A DNA stretch of 64,000 nucleotides. Source: Brevibacillus parabrevis. Lineage in GTDB: Bacteria; Bacillota; Bacilli; Brevibacillales; Brevibacillaceae. The stretch covers positions 372,001 through 436,000 of the forward strand of contig NZ_RHHV01000012.1 of NCBI RefSeq assembly GCF_003710905.1. The letters are read 5' to 3'. The notes below the pieces were generated by a model. It was not told the DNA's origin and did no database searches. It saw only the letters and a list, made by a program, of their open reading frames with translations. The translations under genes were made by a program, and so were the position numbers. Of this stretch, positions 18,801 through 27,009 are shown piece after piece. Numbering within the stretch: the stretch's first letter is position 1; each line of letters opens with the position of its first letter.

Positions 18801-19393
18801 AGTACGAGCGTCTCTCGGAGCGCCAGCAGTTTTTGAGCGCCCAGGAAGCCGATTTGAATGAAGCAAAAGATATGCTCTACCAGGTGATTCAGGAGATGGA
18901 CGCGGAGATGTCGCGCCGCTTCAAGGAGACGTTTGAAGCGATTTCCGAGCAGTTCCGCGATGTGTTCGTGCAATTGTTCGGCGGAGGTCGCGCCGACTTG
19001 CTTCTGTCCAACCCGGACAACCTGCTCGAAACGGGGATCGACATCGTAGCGCAGCCGCCGGGCAAAAAGCTGCAAAATCTGGCTCTGCTCTCCGGGGGCG
19101 AGCGCGCGCTGACGGCGATGGCTCTGTTGTTTGCCATCCTGCGTGTCAAACCTGTGCCATTTTGCGTACTGGACGAGGTGGAAGCCGCGCTGGATGAAGC
19201 CAATGTCAACCGATTTGCCGAGTACATGCAGCATTTCAGCCGCCAGACGCAGTTTATTTGCGTGACACACCGCAAAGGCACGATGGAGAGCGCTGACGTC
19301 CTGTACGGAATCACGATGCAGGAAGGCGGCGTGTCCAAGCTGGTTTCCGTCAAGCTGGAGGACAGCGACAAATTCGTGGAGTCGGCCTCGTAA
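15821..19393 (+). CDS. smc: Chromosome partition protein Smc
   Basis: 1190 residues, full length. The N-terminal ATPase half has Walker A GPNGSGKSN at 31-39. Two long coiled-coil arms flank a hinge (about 510-650, KGIHGAVAEL... to the GGSMTGG region), and the C-terminal half carries signature LSGGERALTAMALL and Walker B VLDEVEAALD. Smc dimers with ScpAB load at parS sites and fold the chromosome. The start at 15821 has TAAGGAGGATC upstream; an earlier ATG at 15746 adds 25 unconserved residues. ftsY follows, as in B. subtilis. Confidence 0.97.
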   Translation: MYLKRLELAGFKSFADRTELEFVPGVTAVVGPNGSGKSNVSDSIRWVLGEQSAKSLRGAKMEDIIFAGSDKRKPVNFAEVTLTLDNTDRSLDVEYSEVSVTRRVYRSGDSEYYINNRSCRLKDIMELFMDTGLGKEAYSIIGQGKIEEILSTKSEDRRGIFEEAAGIVKYKTRKREAEKKLDDTEQNLIRIHDIVSEITEQIGPLQEQAETAKTYKELHRKLVEHEVALYVQQIEAAHTKWEAASQRVQELREQLITQTTEASKHEADLEQARFSVTQIDQSIEELQQVLLTVSEETEKVEGQREVLRERMRNLSANRQQTMEQMHKLTEKQHALEAELAEEKQRVQEAEQRMTEAHAALQEAEGQFFAMVQSLTDDVERLKGDYFEKLNEMANLRNEIRHQQQLVQTSQARVDRQLSGKEQLDLEEVQRQVKIAELQERLAKIEQTIQDTVARYKQLLDGLRDGQARMEQVRRELRQSEQRREAAKSRLDLIKEMQSEFAGFQQGVKEILKARERGFKGIHGAVAELVVVPQQYETAIEVALGGALQNVVVDDEAAGRAAIAYLKQHNAGRATFLPLDVIRPRTLQAQDKQQLAKEGGVVGIASELVSFEETYRPILESMLGNVIITEKLEQANRVARTLGYRYRVVTLEGDIVNAGGSMTGGALKKNSTNLLGRNRQADELEAQMREIEEAISGHTTLMEQLTSELGRMEEEQETLRSEGEALRLKEQEVKGLLQQAEAEGRSLGERAKLVEQDIAAYQREREEASEKQEQLQASLVVLEQEEQQLNALIAEAEAKRQEQLESKEEMNQKITSLKVLNAQVKQEHQSRLEQTERLLEQKSLLQREWEEQNANLAALDELEQTNESSGLELDQRIAELRQDKERVAGLISERRNERATLFHKQEQVEVHVKEIRREVKSLEEKLHQEEVKVNRGEVELDHLLNKLSEEYEMSYDLAKQKYPPRGDLQEETQIVAKIKKQIAALGTVNLGAIEEYERLSERQQFLSAQEADLNEAKDMLYQVIQEMDAEMSRRFKETFEAISEQFRDVFVQLFGGGRADLLLSNPDNLLETGIDIVAQPPGKKLQNLALLSGGERALTAMALLFAILRVKPVPFCVLDEVEAALDEANVNRFAEYMQHFSRQTQFICVTHRKGTMESADVLYGITMQEGGVSKLVSVKLEDSDKFVESAS

Positions 19394-19463
19394 CGGGGCG
19401 TGACATTTCTTGCGCCCAAGCGCAATATGGATGAGAAAACAATAGCCGCAAAGGAAGATGATC

Positions 19464-20471
19464 ATGAGTTTTTTCAAGCGCCTTCGTGACGCGATCGTGC
19501 AAAAATCCGAAGAGGTAACGCAAAAGTTTACCGACGGATTGGCGAAAACGAGAGATTTGCTGGTGGAAAAAGTGGAGGACCTCGTCCGCCGCTACAAAAA
19601 AATCGACGACGACTTCTTTGATGAACTGGAAGAAATCTTGATCACGTCCGATGTCGGGGTCAACACCGTAATGGAGCTGATCGACGATTTGCGGTCGGAA
19701 GTGCGTAAACAAAAAATCGAAAACGCCCTGGACCTGCAACCGATCCTTTCCGAGAAGCTCGTCAACTTGTTGAAAAACGACGAAGCAGCAGACAGCTCTC
19801 TCAACATCGAGGACGGACGTCTGAACGTTGTGCTGTTTGTCGGCGTTAACGGCGTGGGCAAAACCACGACCATCGGAAAAATGGCGCACATGTTCAAGCA
19901 GCAAGGGAAAAACGTGCTGCTCGCAGCAGGCGATACGTTCCGGGCGGCAGCGATCGAGCAACTGGAAGTATGGGGAGAGCGCGTCGGTGTCGACGTCATC
20001 AAGCAACAGCAAGGCTCCGATCCGGCTGCCGTCATCTACGATGCGATCCAGGCTGCCAAATCGCGCAAAGTCGATGTGCTTTTGTGCGATACGGCTGGAC
20101 GTCTGCAAAACAAAGTCAATCTTATGGAAGAACTGGCGAAGGTGCACCGCGTTTTGCAGCGCGAACTGCCAGGCGCTCCGCACGAAGTCTTGCTCGTCCT
20201 CGACGCGACGACAGGCCAAAACGCGCTGTCCCAGGCGAAAACATTCGGGCAGTCTGCCGGAGTGACCGGACTCGTTCTGACCAAGCTTGACGGAACGGCG
20301 AAGGGCGGTATCGTCATCGCGATCCGCAACGAGCTGAACATCCCGGTCAAATACGTCGGTCTGGGCGAGAAGATGGATGACTTGCAAGCATTCGATCCGG
20401 AACAGTTTGTACACGCCTTGTTTGCCGGATTGATTCAAAAAGATGAAGCCGAAGAGCAAGAAAACGCGTAA
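19464..20471 (+). CDS. ftsY: Signal recognition particle receptor FtsY
   Basis: 335 residues: a short charged N-terminal A region and the NG GTPase domain with G1 GVNGVGKTTT (about 127-136), DTAGR and TKLDGTAKGG. It docks the SRP-ribosome complex at the membrane by forming a GTP-dependent heterodimer with Ffh, encoded 0.5 kb downstream. ATG 19464 is eight bases from AAGGA; an ATG two codons earlier is too close to the site. Confidence 0.96.
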   Translation: MSFFKRLRDAIVQKSEEVTQKFTDGLAKTRDLLVEKVEDLVRRYKKIDDDFFDELEEILITSDVGVNTVMELIDDLRSEVRKQKIENALDLQPILSEKLVNLLKNDEAADSSLNIEDGRLNVVLFVGVNGVGKTTTIGKMAHMFKQQGKNVLLAAGDTFRAAAIEQLEVWGERVGVDVIKQQQGSDPAAVIYDAIQAAKSRKVDVLLCDTAGRLQNKVNLMEELAKVHRVLQRELPGAPHEVLLVLDATTGQNALSQAKTFGQSAGVTGLVLTKLDGTAKGGIVIAIRNELNIPVKYVGLGEKMDDLQAFDPEQFVHALFAGLIQKDEAEEQENA

Positions 20472-20516
20472 TATCATAATGTCTGGAACGTCAAAAAAAG
20501 ATGTCAACAAAAATGC

Positions 20517-20545
20517 TTGACACTAGGTGTGGAATTAGGTACTAT
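20517..20545 (+). promoter_or_regulatory. Promoter of ylxM-ffh
   Basis: TTGACA at 20517-20522 with TACTAT at 20540-20545 (spacer 17). The overlapping TATAAT at 20543-20548 would give a spacer of 20. Confidence 0.7.
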
Positions 20546-20555
20546 AATCTACGTG

Positions 20556-20578
20556 CTGTAAAGAAAAAGCCTTTACAG
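20556..20578 (+). promoter_or_regulatory. Hairpin in the ylxM 5' leader
   Basis: Perfect 8 bp inverted repeat CTGTAAAG / CTTTACAG with a seven-base A-rich loop, just after the promoter. It could be an operator or a leader stem; no T-run follows. Confidence 0.4.
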
Positions 20579-20615
20579 TTTCGAAACGAGTACCTCACAG
20601 CAAAGGATTGGTTTC

Positions 20616-20954
20616 ATGTTAGAAAAGACCAATCAAGTCAATCTCTTGTTTGACTTTTATGCACCGTTACTCAAAGGCAAGCAGCGAGAATATCTGGAGC
20701 TGTATTATCTGGATGACTTGTCGCTCGGAGAAATCGCGGAAATGCACGAGGTCAGTCGACAAGCTGTTTACGACCACATCAAGCGGGCGGAAAAGCAGTT
20801 GTTCGAATACGACCAGAAGCTTAATCTGGCACATCGCCACGAGAAGCGGATGGAAGTGCTGGCACGAATGAATGAGCTTGTAAATGGGCTTGCAGAGAGC
20901 GAGACAAGAGACGAGCTGAATACTTTGCTCCACCAACTGTCAGAGATGGATTAG
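20616..20954 (+). CDS. ylxM: YlxM family SRP-associated helix-turn-helix protein
   Basis: 112 residues, UPF0122. It contains a sigma-70-region-4-like helix-turn-helix ([25 protein letters not shown], about 33-57). YlxM is nearly always the gene before ffh. Streptococcal YlxM binds SRP RNA and modulates SRP GTPase activity (family knowledge). AAAGGA precedes the ATG. The ffh start follows ten bases after the stop. Confidence 0.93.
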   Translation: MLEKTNQVNLLFDFYAPLLKGKQREYLELYYLDDLSLGEIAEMHEVSRQAVYDHIKRAEKQLFEYDQKLNLAHRHEKRMEVLARMNELVNGLAESETRDELNTLLHQLSEMD

Positions 20955-20964
20955 GAGGGCTCGC

Positions 20965-22380
20965 ATGGCGTTTGAAAGCTTGGCCAATCGGCTGCAAAAC
21001 GCATTTGACAAACTGCGCGGCAGAGGAAAAATTGACGAAACAGTCGTCAACGAAGCAATGCGGGAAGTTCGCCTTGCCCTGCTGGAAGCAGATGTTAACT
21101 TCAAAGTAGTAAAAGACTTCGTCGCTCGCGTCAAAGAGCGCGCAGTCGGCCAGGAAGTCATGAAAAGCCTGACACCAGGTCAAATGGTTATCAAAATCGT
21201 GAATGAAGAGCTGGTCGCCCTGATGGGTGGCAATGTCGCTCAATTGACGATGGCGCACCGCCCGCCGACTGTCATCATGATGGCAGGTTTGCAAGGGGCA
21301 GGGAAAACGACCACAACTGGTAAGCTGGCCAAGTATTTGCAAAAGCAAAACAAGAAGCCGCTTCTGGTGGCAGCGGACATTTACCGTCCGGCTGCGATCA
21401 AGCAGCTGCAAGTTTTGGGGGAGCAGTTGAATGTTCCCGTCTTCTCTCTCGGAGATCAAGTCAGTCCTGTTGATATCGCCCGGCAAGCGATCGAACATGC
21501 GAAAACAAACCATCTGGATGTCGTGATTCTCGATACGGCAGGTCGCCTGCACATCGATGAAGCGCTGATGGATGAGTTGAAGCAAATTCGCGAAGTTGCC
21601 AAGCCCGATGAGATTTTGCTCGTCGTGGACTCGATGACAGGTCAAGATGCCGTCAATGTAGCGGAGAGCTTCAACAGCCAGCTCGAACTGACTGGCGTGG
21701 TTCTCACCAAGCTCGACGGTGATACCCGAGGCGGTGCGGCACTGTCCGTCAAAGCTGTCACTGGAAAGCCGATCAAGTTTGCGGCGATGGGTGAAAAGCT
21801 GGATGCGCTCGAACCGTTCCATCCGGATCGCATGGCTTCCCGCATTTTGGGAATGGGCGATGTGCTCAGCCTGATCGAAAAGGCGCAAGCATCTGTGGAT
21901 GAAGAGAAAGCGCGCGACATGGAGCGCCAGATGCGTCAAGGGGAATTTACCTTCGACATGTTCTTGGATTCCATGCAGCAGTTACGCAACTTGGGGCCTT
22001 TCGAAGACATTCTCGGCATGTTGCCAGGAATGAACAAGATGAAAGGCAAAATGAACGTGGACGAGAAGCAGATTGCCCGCGTGGAAGCAATCGCCAAATC
22101 CATGACCAAAGCGGAGCGCGCCAATCCTGATCTGTTGAACGCCAACCGCCGCAAGCGCATTGCAAACGGCAGCGGCACAAGCATTCAGGAAGTGAATCGG
22201 TTCATCAAACAATTCGAGGAAATGAAGAAGATGATGAAGCAATTCTCTGGTGCCGCAGACAAAATGGTCAAGAAGTCGAAGAAAAAAGGCGGCTTCGGAC
22301 TACCGTTCATGGGCAAGGGCGGAGGAAACAACCAAGGCGGCATGAACTTCCCCTTCAATTTCAAACCACCGTTCAAGTAA
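20965..22380 (+). CDS. ffh: Signal recognition particle protein Ffh
   Basis: 471 residues. The NG GTPase domain has G1 GLQGAGKTTT (about 107-116), DTAGR and TKLDGDTRGG; the M domain from about 300 is Met-rich (FDMFLDSMQQLRNLG, MLPGM) and contains the SRP-RNA-binding segment around RKRIANGSGT. A Gly/Asn/Phe-rich tail ends the protein. It recognises signal sequences emerging from the ribosome. Co-transcribed with ylxM. Confidence 0.97.
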   Translation: MAFESLANRLQNAFDKLRGRGKIDETVVNEAMREVRLALLEADVNFKVVKDFVARVKERAVGQEVMKSLTPGQMVIKIVNEELVALMGGNVAQLTMAHRPPTVIMMAGLQGAGKTTTTGKLAKYLQKQNKKPLLVAADIYRPAAIKQLQVLGEQLNVPVFSLGDQVSPVDIARQAIEHAKTNHLDVVILDTAGRLHIDEALMDELKQIREVAKPDEILLVVDSMTGQDAVNVAESFNSQLELTGVVLTKLDGDTRGGAALSVKAVTGKPIKFAAMGEKLDALEPFHPDRMASRILGMGDVLSLIEKAQASVDEEKARDMERQMRQGEFTFDMFLDSMQQLRNLGPFEDILGMLPGMNKMKGKMNVDEKQIARVEAIAKSMTKAERANPDLLNANRRKRIANGSGTSIQEVNRFIKQFEEMKKMMKQFSGAADKMVKKSKKKGGFGLPFMGKGGGNNQGGMNFPFNFKPPFK

Positions 22381-22397
22381 GCATTGCATGATCTCTT

Positions 22398-22424
22398 CGC
22401 GCCGCTGACTTGTCAGACAGCGCG
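22398..22424 (+). promoter_or_regulatory. Two-tier hairpin between ffh and rpsP
   Basis: CGCGC/GCGCG outer stem and CTGAC-TT-GTCAG inner stem, without a T-run. It overlaps a TTGTCA (22410-22415) that could be a -35 for a weak TATAGT at 22435-22440. Confidence 0.4.
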
Positions 22425-22445
22425 ATGGTTCAGATATAGTAGCAC

Positions 22446-22470
22446 CAACGCAGATGTTCATCTTGCGTTG
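22446..22470 (+). promoter_or_regulatory. Structured leader directly upstream of rpsP
   Basis: CAACGCA-GATG pairs with CATC-TGCGTTG (11 bp, one bulged T, two-base loop), ending about ten bases before the AGGAGGTGA of rpsP. A candidate translational control element. Confidence 0.5.
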
Positions 22471-22493
22471 ATCCATACAGGAGGTGACACAAC

Positions 22494-22766
22494 ATGGCAG
22501 TTAAAATTCGTCTGAAACGCATGGGTTCCAAGAAAGCTCCTTTCTACCGTGTAGTAGTAGCTGACTCCCGTTCCCCTCGCGATGGCCGTTTCATTGAAGA
22601 AATCGGTTACTACAACCCGGTTGCTCAACCGGCAGTGGTGAAAATTGATACCGAAAAAGCGGTACAATGGATCCTGAATGGTGCAGCTCCAACTGATACC
22701 GTTCGTAACCTTCTCTCCAAAGAAGGCGTGCTCGCAAAAGTACACGAAACCAAATACGGCAAATAA
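22494..22766 (+). CDS. rpsP: 30S ribosomal protein S16
   Basis: 90 residues beginning [31 protein letters not shown], which is diagnostic for S16, an early-binding 30S assembly protein. AGGAGGTGA precedes the ATG. First gene of the rpsP-khpA-ylqD-rimM-trmD block, which is conserved in Bacillales. Confidence 0.97.
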   Translation: MAVKIRLKRMGSKKAPFYRVVVADSRSPRDGRFIEEIGYYNPVAQPAVVKIDTEKAVQWILNGAAPTDTVRNLLSKEGVLAKVHETKYGK

Positions 22767-22789
22767 GTCGGTCATCTGGAGGTCTGATG

Positions 22790-23017
22790 ATGAAAGCGCT
22801 GGTCGAAACGATCGCTAAAGCTCTCGTCGATCATCCGAATGAGGTTCGTGTGAATGCAGTGGACAAAGAGCGCACTCTCGTCTTTGAATTGTCGGTGCAC
22901 CCGGATGATATGGGGAAGATTATCGGCAAGCAAGGACGGATCGCTAAAGCCCTGCGCACTGTCGTGATGGCGGCATCCGTGGAAACGGACAAGCGTGTCA
23001 CGGTTGAGATTGTCTGA
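22790..23017 (+). CDS. khpA: KH-domain RNA-binding protein KhpA (YlqC)
   Basis: 75 residues forming a single type II KH domain with GKIIGKQGR (GxxG) at about 43-51. KhpA partners KhpB in binding structured RNAs, affecting cell elongation and sRNA biology in Firmicutes (family knowledge). ATG 22790 is chosen over the adjacent ATG 22787 for better spacing from GGAGG. An intrinsic terminator follows. Confidence 0.94.
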   Translation: MKALVETIAKALVDHPNEVRVNAVDKERTLVFELSVHPDDMGKIIGKQGRIAKALRTVVMAASVETDKRVTVEIV

Positions 23018-23018
23018 G

Positions 23019-23049
23019 AAAAAGGCTGGGAGCTTTCCCAGTCTTTTTT
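23019..23049 (+). terminator. Intrinsic terminator after khpA
   Basis: AAAAAGGCTGGGA pairs with TCCCAGTCTTTTT (one G-U) around a short loop, followed by T-rich sequence. Confidence 0.85.
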
Positions 23050-23118
23050 GGTTGAATAAGAATAGCGAGATGTTTGAATCGAGATGGTGGACTGATACGT
23101 CGAAAGGAGTGGCAGGGC

Positions 23119-23547
23119 ATGCTCACGATTTTTCGGTCGGTACAAGTCAAACTCATTATGACAGAAGCTTCCCGTGCTGTGTTGATCGACAAGTACAGCA
23201 GACAACTGCGCAAGCAGCGAGACGAATGGGAGCAATGGCAATTTCAATCGAAAAAAATATTGGCCGAGGCGAAGAAAAAGTCTGCGGATACATATGCGCT
23301 CGCGCAACAAAAGATCGCCCAGGAAGAGCGGCGACGCAAGGAAAAAATCGCCCAAATCTCTTTTTCCCTGCAACAGGCCGAGAGCCTTCCCGAGGGAAGC
23401 GAGATGGACTATCAGACCGTGGAAAGTCCTGTTACCATTCAGGAAGGCGATATTTGGGATGAAATCATGGCAGGAACGGAAATCATGATAAAAGACGGAC
23501 GTGTGCATGAAATTCGGCGGACGCCAGGCCATCGGGCTGAAGAATAG
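23119..23547 (+). CDS. ylqD: YlqD family protein
   Basis: 142 residues of the YlqD family, found only in Bacillales at this locus. The N-terminus MLTIFRSVQVKLIMTE begins with beta-like hydrophobics, followed by a highly charged helix (about 40-85) likely to form a coiled coil, and a C-terminal acidic and beta-rich part (IWDEIMAGTEIMIKDGRV). Function unknown; the position between khpA and rimM suggests an RNA or ribosome role. ATG 23119 follows AAAGGAG; an ATG at 23074 would add 15 residues and starts before that site. Confidence 0.82.
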   Translation: MLTIFRSVQVKLIMTEASRAVLIDKYSRQLRKQRDEWEQWQFQSKKILAEAKKKSADTYALAQQKIAQEERRRKEKIAQISFSLQQAESLPEGSEMDYQTVESPVTIQEGDIWDEIMAGTEIMIKDGRVHEIRRTPGHRAEE

Positions 23548-23561
23548 AAGGAGTGGATACG

Positions 23562-24080
23562 GTGAGCAACCAAAAGTTTTATACGGTGGGCAAGCTGGTC
23601 AATACGCACGGGCTCAAGGGAGAAGTACGTGTCACCTCAACAACTGATTTCCCTGATCAACGGTTTCGCAAAGGAAACGAGCTGTTTTTGTTCCATGCCT
23701 CTCTCTCTGCGCCGTTGAAACTGAAAATCGAGACCCGTCGCGCCCATAAAGACTTTGAGATTTTGAGTTTCCAAGGCTACTCCCACATTAACGATATCGA
23801 AAAATACAAGGGCGGAGAGCTGAAGATCCCGGAAGAAGCTTTGATGGAGCTGGAAGATGACGAGTTTTACATCCATCAGCTGATCGGTTGCGAGGTTGTC
23901 ACGGACGAAGGGGAAGCGCTCGGCAAAATCGTCGATGTGATGCAGCCGGGAGCCAACGATGTGTGGGTCGTAAAAGGGCAGCGTGGCGAGATTTTGCTGC
24001 CGTTTATCGATGAGTGCATCAAAGAAGTGGACATTGCAAACAAACGCGTGGTCTGCCATCTGATGGAAGGCTTGTTGTAG
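23562..24080 (+). CDS. rimM: Ribosome maturation factor RimM
   Basis: 172 residues: RimM N domain (YTVGKLVNTHGLKGEVRV) and C-terminal PRC-barrel (YIHQLIGCEVVTDEGEALGKI...). It assists maturation of the 30S head with S19. The start is GTG at 23562, eight bases from AAGGAG; a GTG three codons earlier overlaps that site. trmD follows after 12 bases. Confidence 0.95.
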   Translation: MSNQKFYTVGKLVNTHGLKGEVRVTSTTDFPDQRFRKGNELFLFHASLSAPLKLKIETRRAHKDFEILSFQGYSHINDIEKYKGGELKIPEEALMELEDDEFYIHQLIGCEVVTDEGEALGKIVDVMQPGANDVWVVKGQRGEILLPFIDECIKEVDIANKRVVCHLMEGLL

Positions 24081-24092
24081 GAGGTACTTCGG

Positions 24093-24851
24093 ATGCGGAT
24101 CGACATTTTTACGCTGTTTCCCGAAATGTTTGCGGGCGTCTTGTCCAGCAGCATTTTGGGAAAAGCTCGCGAGAAGGAACTGGTTGACTTTCAGGTCACC
24201 AACTTTCGCGATTTTTCCGAGAGCAAGCACGGTACAGTCGACGATACGCCGTACGGCGGCGGCGGGGGAATGGTGCTCAAGCCTGAGCCGTTGTTTCGGG
24301 CGGTAGAGGCTCTGCCAGGGGGCAAGAAGCCGCGCGTCATCCTCATGTGCCCGCAAGGTGTGACGTACAACCAGAGCCTCGCTGAGGAGCTGGCGCAGGA
24401 GGAGCATCTTGTGTTCATTTGCGGTCATTACGAAGGATATGATGAACGCATTCGCGAGCATCTGGTCACGGATGAGATTTCGATTGGCGATTATGTGCTG
24501 ACAGGCGGCGAGCTGGCAGCAATGGTGGTGATCGACAGTGTCGTTCGCTTGCAGCCGGGCGCTCTCGGCAACCAGACGTCTGCTGTCGAGGATTCGTTTT
24601 CCACCGGGCTGCTCGAATATCCGCACTACACGCGGCCAGCCGAGTTTCGCGGCTGGAAGGTGCCAGATATATTGCTGTCCGGTCATCACGCCAACATCGA
24701 GCGCTGGCGCTTGAAGGAATCACTGCGCAGAACGAAGGCGCGCCGACCCGACTTGCTTTCGAAGCTTGAGCTGACTGGTGAAATGAAAAAGCTTTTAGCC
24801 GAGCTGGAGCGGGAACAGGGGCAGGAGAAAAGCGCAGAGGAAAAAAGTTAG
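24093..24851 (+). CDS. trmD: tRNA (guanine-N1)-methyltransferase TrmD
   Basis: 252 residues, SPOUT fold. It makes m1G37 in tRNAs to prevent +1 frameshifting. The N-terminus [13 protein letters not shown] and the trefoil-knot segments [11 protein letters not shown] and [16 protein letters not shown] (SAM site) are diagnostic. GTAGGAGG precedes the ATG. It precedes rplS, as universally in Firmicutes, but rplS has its own promoter here. Confidence 0.97.
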   Translation: MRIDIFTLFPEMFAGVLSSSILGKAREKELVDFQVTNFRDFSESKHGTVDDTPYGGGGGMVLKPEPLFRAVEALPGGKKPRVILMCPQGVTYNQSLAEELAQEEHLVFICGHYEGYDERIREHLVTDEISIGDYVLTGGELAAMVVIDSVVRLQPGALGNQTSAVEDSFSTGLLEYPHYTRPAEFRGWKVPDILLSGHHANIERWRLKESLRRTKARRPDLLSKLELTGEMKKLLAELEREQGQEKSAEEKS

Positions 24852-24859
24852 AACGGGCC

Positions 24860-24888
24860 TTGTAGTTTAGCGCCTACTGTGTTAATAT
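24860..24888 (+). promoter_or_regulatory. Promoter of rplS
   Basis: TTGTAG at 24860-24865 and TAATAT at 24883-24888, spacer 17. It lies within 20 bases of the trmD stop and gives rplS a leader of about 115 bases. Confidence 0.55.
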
Positions 24889-24904
24889 ACTTCTTGTGGC
24901 AATT

Positions 24905-24985
24905 TTGCCCGCTGACTAAGGCGGTCCGCTACTCGTGACTCGGCTCCACTGGATGACCGAGACCATTTGGCAAGACGAGTAAGAA
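24905..24985 (+). ncRNA. Structured rplS leader (L19 leader candidate)
   Basis: Nested stems: CCGC (24909-24912)/GCGG (24921-24924), then TACTCGT (24930-24936)/ACGAGTA (24975-24981) enclosing CTCGG (24939-24943)/CCGAG (24957-24961). Leaders upstream of rplS in Bacillales are a known RNA family (L19 leader) thought to allow feedback by the protein. The match to that family is inferred from position and fold, not from a covariance search. Confidence 0.6.
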
Positions 24986-25010
24986 CGTCTATCGGAAGGA
25001 GGGAATTTAA

Positions 25011-25358
25011 ATGAACCAAGTTATCCGTGAATTGGAAAAAGAGCAATTGAAACAGGATATTCCTGCGTTCCGACCTGGTGACACTGTTCGTGTACACGTT
25101 AAGGTTATCGAGGGTCAGCGTGAGCGTATTCAGCTGTTCGAAGGCGTAGTTATTCGCCGTCGCGGTACAGGTGTCAGCGAAACATTTACTGCTCGTAAGA
25201 TTTCTTACGGCGTAGGTGTTGAGCGTACGTTCCCAGTACACACGCCTAAGATCGACAAGATCGAAATCGTGCGTCATGGTAAAGTACGTCGTGCGAAACT
25301 GTACTATCTGCGCGATCGCGTAGGTAAAGCAGCTCGTATTAAAGAAATTCGTCGATAA
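25011..25358 (+). CDS. rplS: 50S ribosomal protein L19
   Basis: 115 residues; [18 protein letters not shown] and the C-terminal [20 protein letters not shown] are diagnostic. L19 sits at the 30S-50S interface. GGAGGG precedes the ATG. Expressed from its own promoter through a structured leader and closed by a terminator. Confidence 0.97.
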   Translation: MNQVIRELEKEQLKQDIPAFRPGDTVRVHVKVIEGQRERIQLFEGVVIRRRGTGVSETFTARKISYGVGVERTFPVHTPKIDKIEIVRHGKVRRAKLYYLRDRVGKAARIKEIRR

Positions 25359-25369
25359 GCGAAACGCTT

Positions 25370-25407
25370 AAAAAGGGGACTGGTCTGCTTGCCAGGCCTC
25401 TTTTTTC
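25370..25407 (+). terminator. Intrinsic terminator after rplS
   Basis: AAAAGGGGACTGG opposes CCAGGCCTCTTTTTT around TCTGCTTG; imperfect stem with a strong T-run. Confidence 0.8.
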
Positions 25408-25449
25408 CATTTACAGGGTTGGACGAGCTATCTTGGGAGGGCGTAAGTG

Positions 25450-26013
25450 ATGAGCGAAGAAGTAGCCTCCAGTCGCACGAAGAAAAATGAGCTATGGGAA
25501 TGGACGAAGGCGCTCGGGATTGCCTTGATTCTCGCCTTTCTCATTCGTACCTTTTTGTTCGCTCCGTTTATTGTCGAGGGCGAGTCCATGGAAACGACGT
25601 TACATAACAGCGAGAAACTGGTCGTAAACAAGGCCATCTACTATTTGCAAGAGCCGAAGCCGGGAGATATTATCGTGTTTCATGCAGAGAAGACGCGCGA
25701 TTACATCAAACGCGTCATCGCTGTAGCGGGCGATACCGTCGAAGTGAAAGGCGATCAGCTGTACATAAACGGCAAATTGGTTGAAGAACCATATCTTGCA
25801 CAACATAAAGAACAAGCGAAACAACAGGGCGAGCCGTTTTTCACAAACGATTTTTCCCCTGTAGCGATACCTGCGGGTCACATTTTTGTGATGGGCGACA
25901 ATCGGCTCAACAGCCATGACAGCAGGGCGATTGGTCCTGTCGCTGTCAGCACGGTAGTGGGCAGAGCGGAGTTTACGTTTTGGCCGTTCGCAAGTATTCG
26001 CATGACGAGATAA
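25450..26013 (+). CDS. lepB: Type I signal peptidase
   Basis: 187 residues with a single N-terminal membrane anchor (about 22-40) and the catalytic Ser46 (VEGESMETTL) and Lys87 (YIKRVIAVAGD), plus the GDNRLNSHDSR box. This single-anchor P-type architecture is usual in Gram-positives. It removes signal peptides outside the membrane. A GTG directly before the ATG is an alternative start. In B. subtilis no signal peptidase gene sits here between rplS and rbgA. Confidence 0.95.
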   Translation: MSEEVASSRTKKNELWEWTKALGIALILAFLIRTFLFAPFIVEGESMETTLHNSEKLVVNKAIYYLQEPKPGDIIVFHAEKTRDYIKRVIAVAGDTVEVKGDQLYINGKLVEEPYLAQHKEQAKQQGEPFFTNDFSPVAIPAGHIFVMGDNRLNSHDSRAIGPVAVSTVVGRAEFTFWPFASIRMTR

Positions 26014-26042
26014 AAGCATAGCTTCAAGGTAGGTGAGACAAC

Positions 26043-26942
26043 ATGACGATCCAATGGTTTCCCGGGCATATGGCGAAGGCTCGCCGGCAAGTTACGGAAA
26101 AGCTGAAATTGATTGATGTGGTTATCGAGCTTCTGGATGCGCGGCTGCCTCTTTCCAGTCGGAATCCGATGATTGATGAGATTGTCAGTGACAAGCCGCG
26201 ATTGATTTTGCTGAACAAGGCCGATTTGGCGGATGAAAAAGCTACAGACGAATGGATTTCTTACTTCCGCAAGCAAGGCATCCGCACGTTGCCGATCGAC
26301 GCTTTGAGCGGAAAAGGCGTGAACAAGCTGCCAGAGCTGTGCAAGGAGCTGGCGGCCGAGATGCTGGCGAAGCGCAGTGAACGCGGCATGCAGGGACGCG
26401 CGATTCGCATCATGATTTTAGGAATCCCCAACGTAGGAAAATCTTCGTTGATCAACCGACTGTCCAAGCGTTCTGTAGCGGCGACCGGCGATCGTCCGGC
26501 TGTCACGAAGGCGCAGCAGTGGGTGAAGATGGGCGACACGCTGGAACTTCTCGATACACCGGGAATTTTGTGGCCCAAGTTCGAAGATCAGATGGTCGGA
26601 CTGCGGTTGGCAGCAAGTGGCGCGATCAAGGACGAGCTGATCGACTTCACAGAAGTAGCTCTGTTCGTCATCGCCTATATGATGCATTATTATCCAGAGC
26701 GTTTGCTTGAGCGCTTCAAGCTGAAGGAACTGCCGGAAGACCGCGTCTCCATGCTGGAGGAAGTCGGAAAAAAACGCGGTTGCCTTATCTCTGGCGGCAA
26801 CATCGACTACGATAAAGCAGCCGAAATCTTTTTGCGAGAGCTGCGCTCAGGGAAGCTCGGCCCGATTTCCGTGGAACGTCCGATCGATTGGGAGATGGAC
26901 GAGCCGATCGGAAAGCCGCTGTCACTGACGGATCACGATTGA
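26043..26942 (+). CDS. rbgA: Ribosome biogenesis GTPase RbgA (YlqF)
   Basis: 299 residues, a circularly permuted GTPase: NKADLAD (G4) comes before GIPNVGKSSLINRL (G1) and DTPGILWPKF (G3). It starts MTIQWFPGHMAKA, as all RbgA proteins do. It promotes late 50S assembly. The C-terminal about 85 residues form the ANTAR-like RNA-binding part. AGGTAGGTGA precedes the ATG. Confidence 0.95.
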   Translation: MTIQWFPGHMAKARRQVTEKLKLIDVVIELLDARLPLSSRNPMIDEIVSDKPRLILLNKADLADEKATDEWISYFRKQGIRTLPIDALSGKGVNKLPELCKELAAEMLAKRSERGMQGRAIRIMILGIPNVGKSSLINRLSKRSVAATGDRPAVTKAQQWVKMGDTLELLDTPGILWPKFEDQMVGLRLAASGAIKDELIDFTEVALFVIAYMMHYYPERLLERFKLKELPEDRVSMLEEVGKKRGCLISGGNIDYDKAAEIFLRELRSGKLGPISVERPIDWEMDEPIGKPLSLTDHD

Positions 26943-26950
26943 CGTACACG

Positions 26951-26988
26951 AAAACCTGTCTATCCATAGATGATAGACGGTTTTTTTC
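26951..26988 (+). terminator. Intrinsic terminator after rbgA
   Basis: AACCTGTCTATC pairs with GATAGACGGTT around CATAGAT, followed by seven T. Confidence 0.88.
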
Positions 26989-27009
26989 GTAAGAAGGAGA
27001 AATGAGTCA

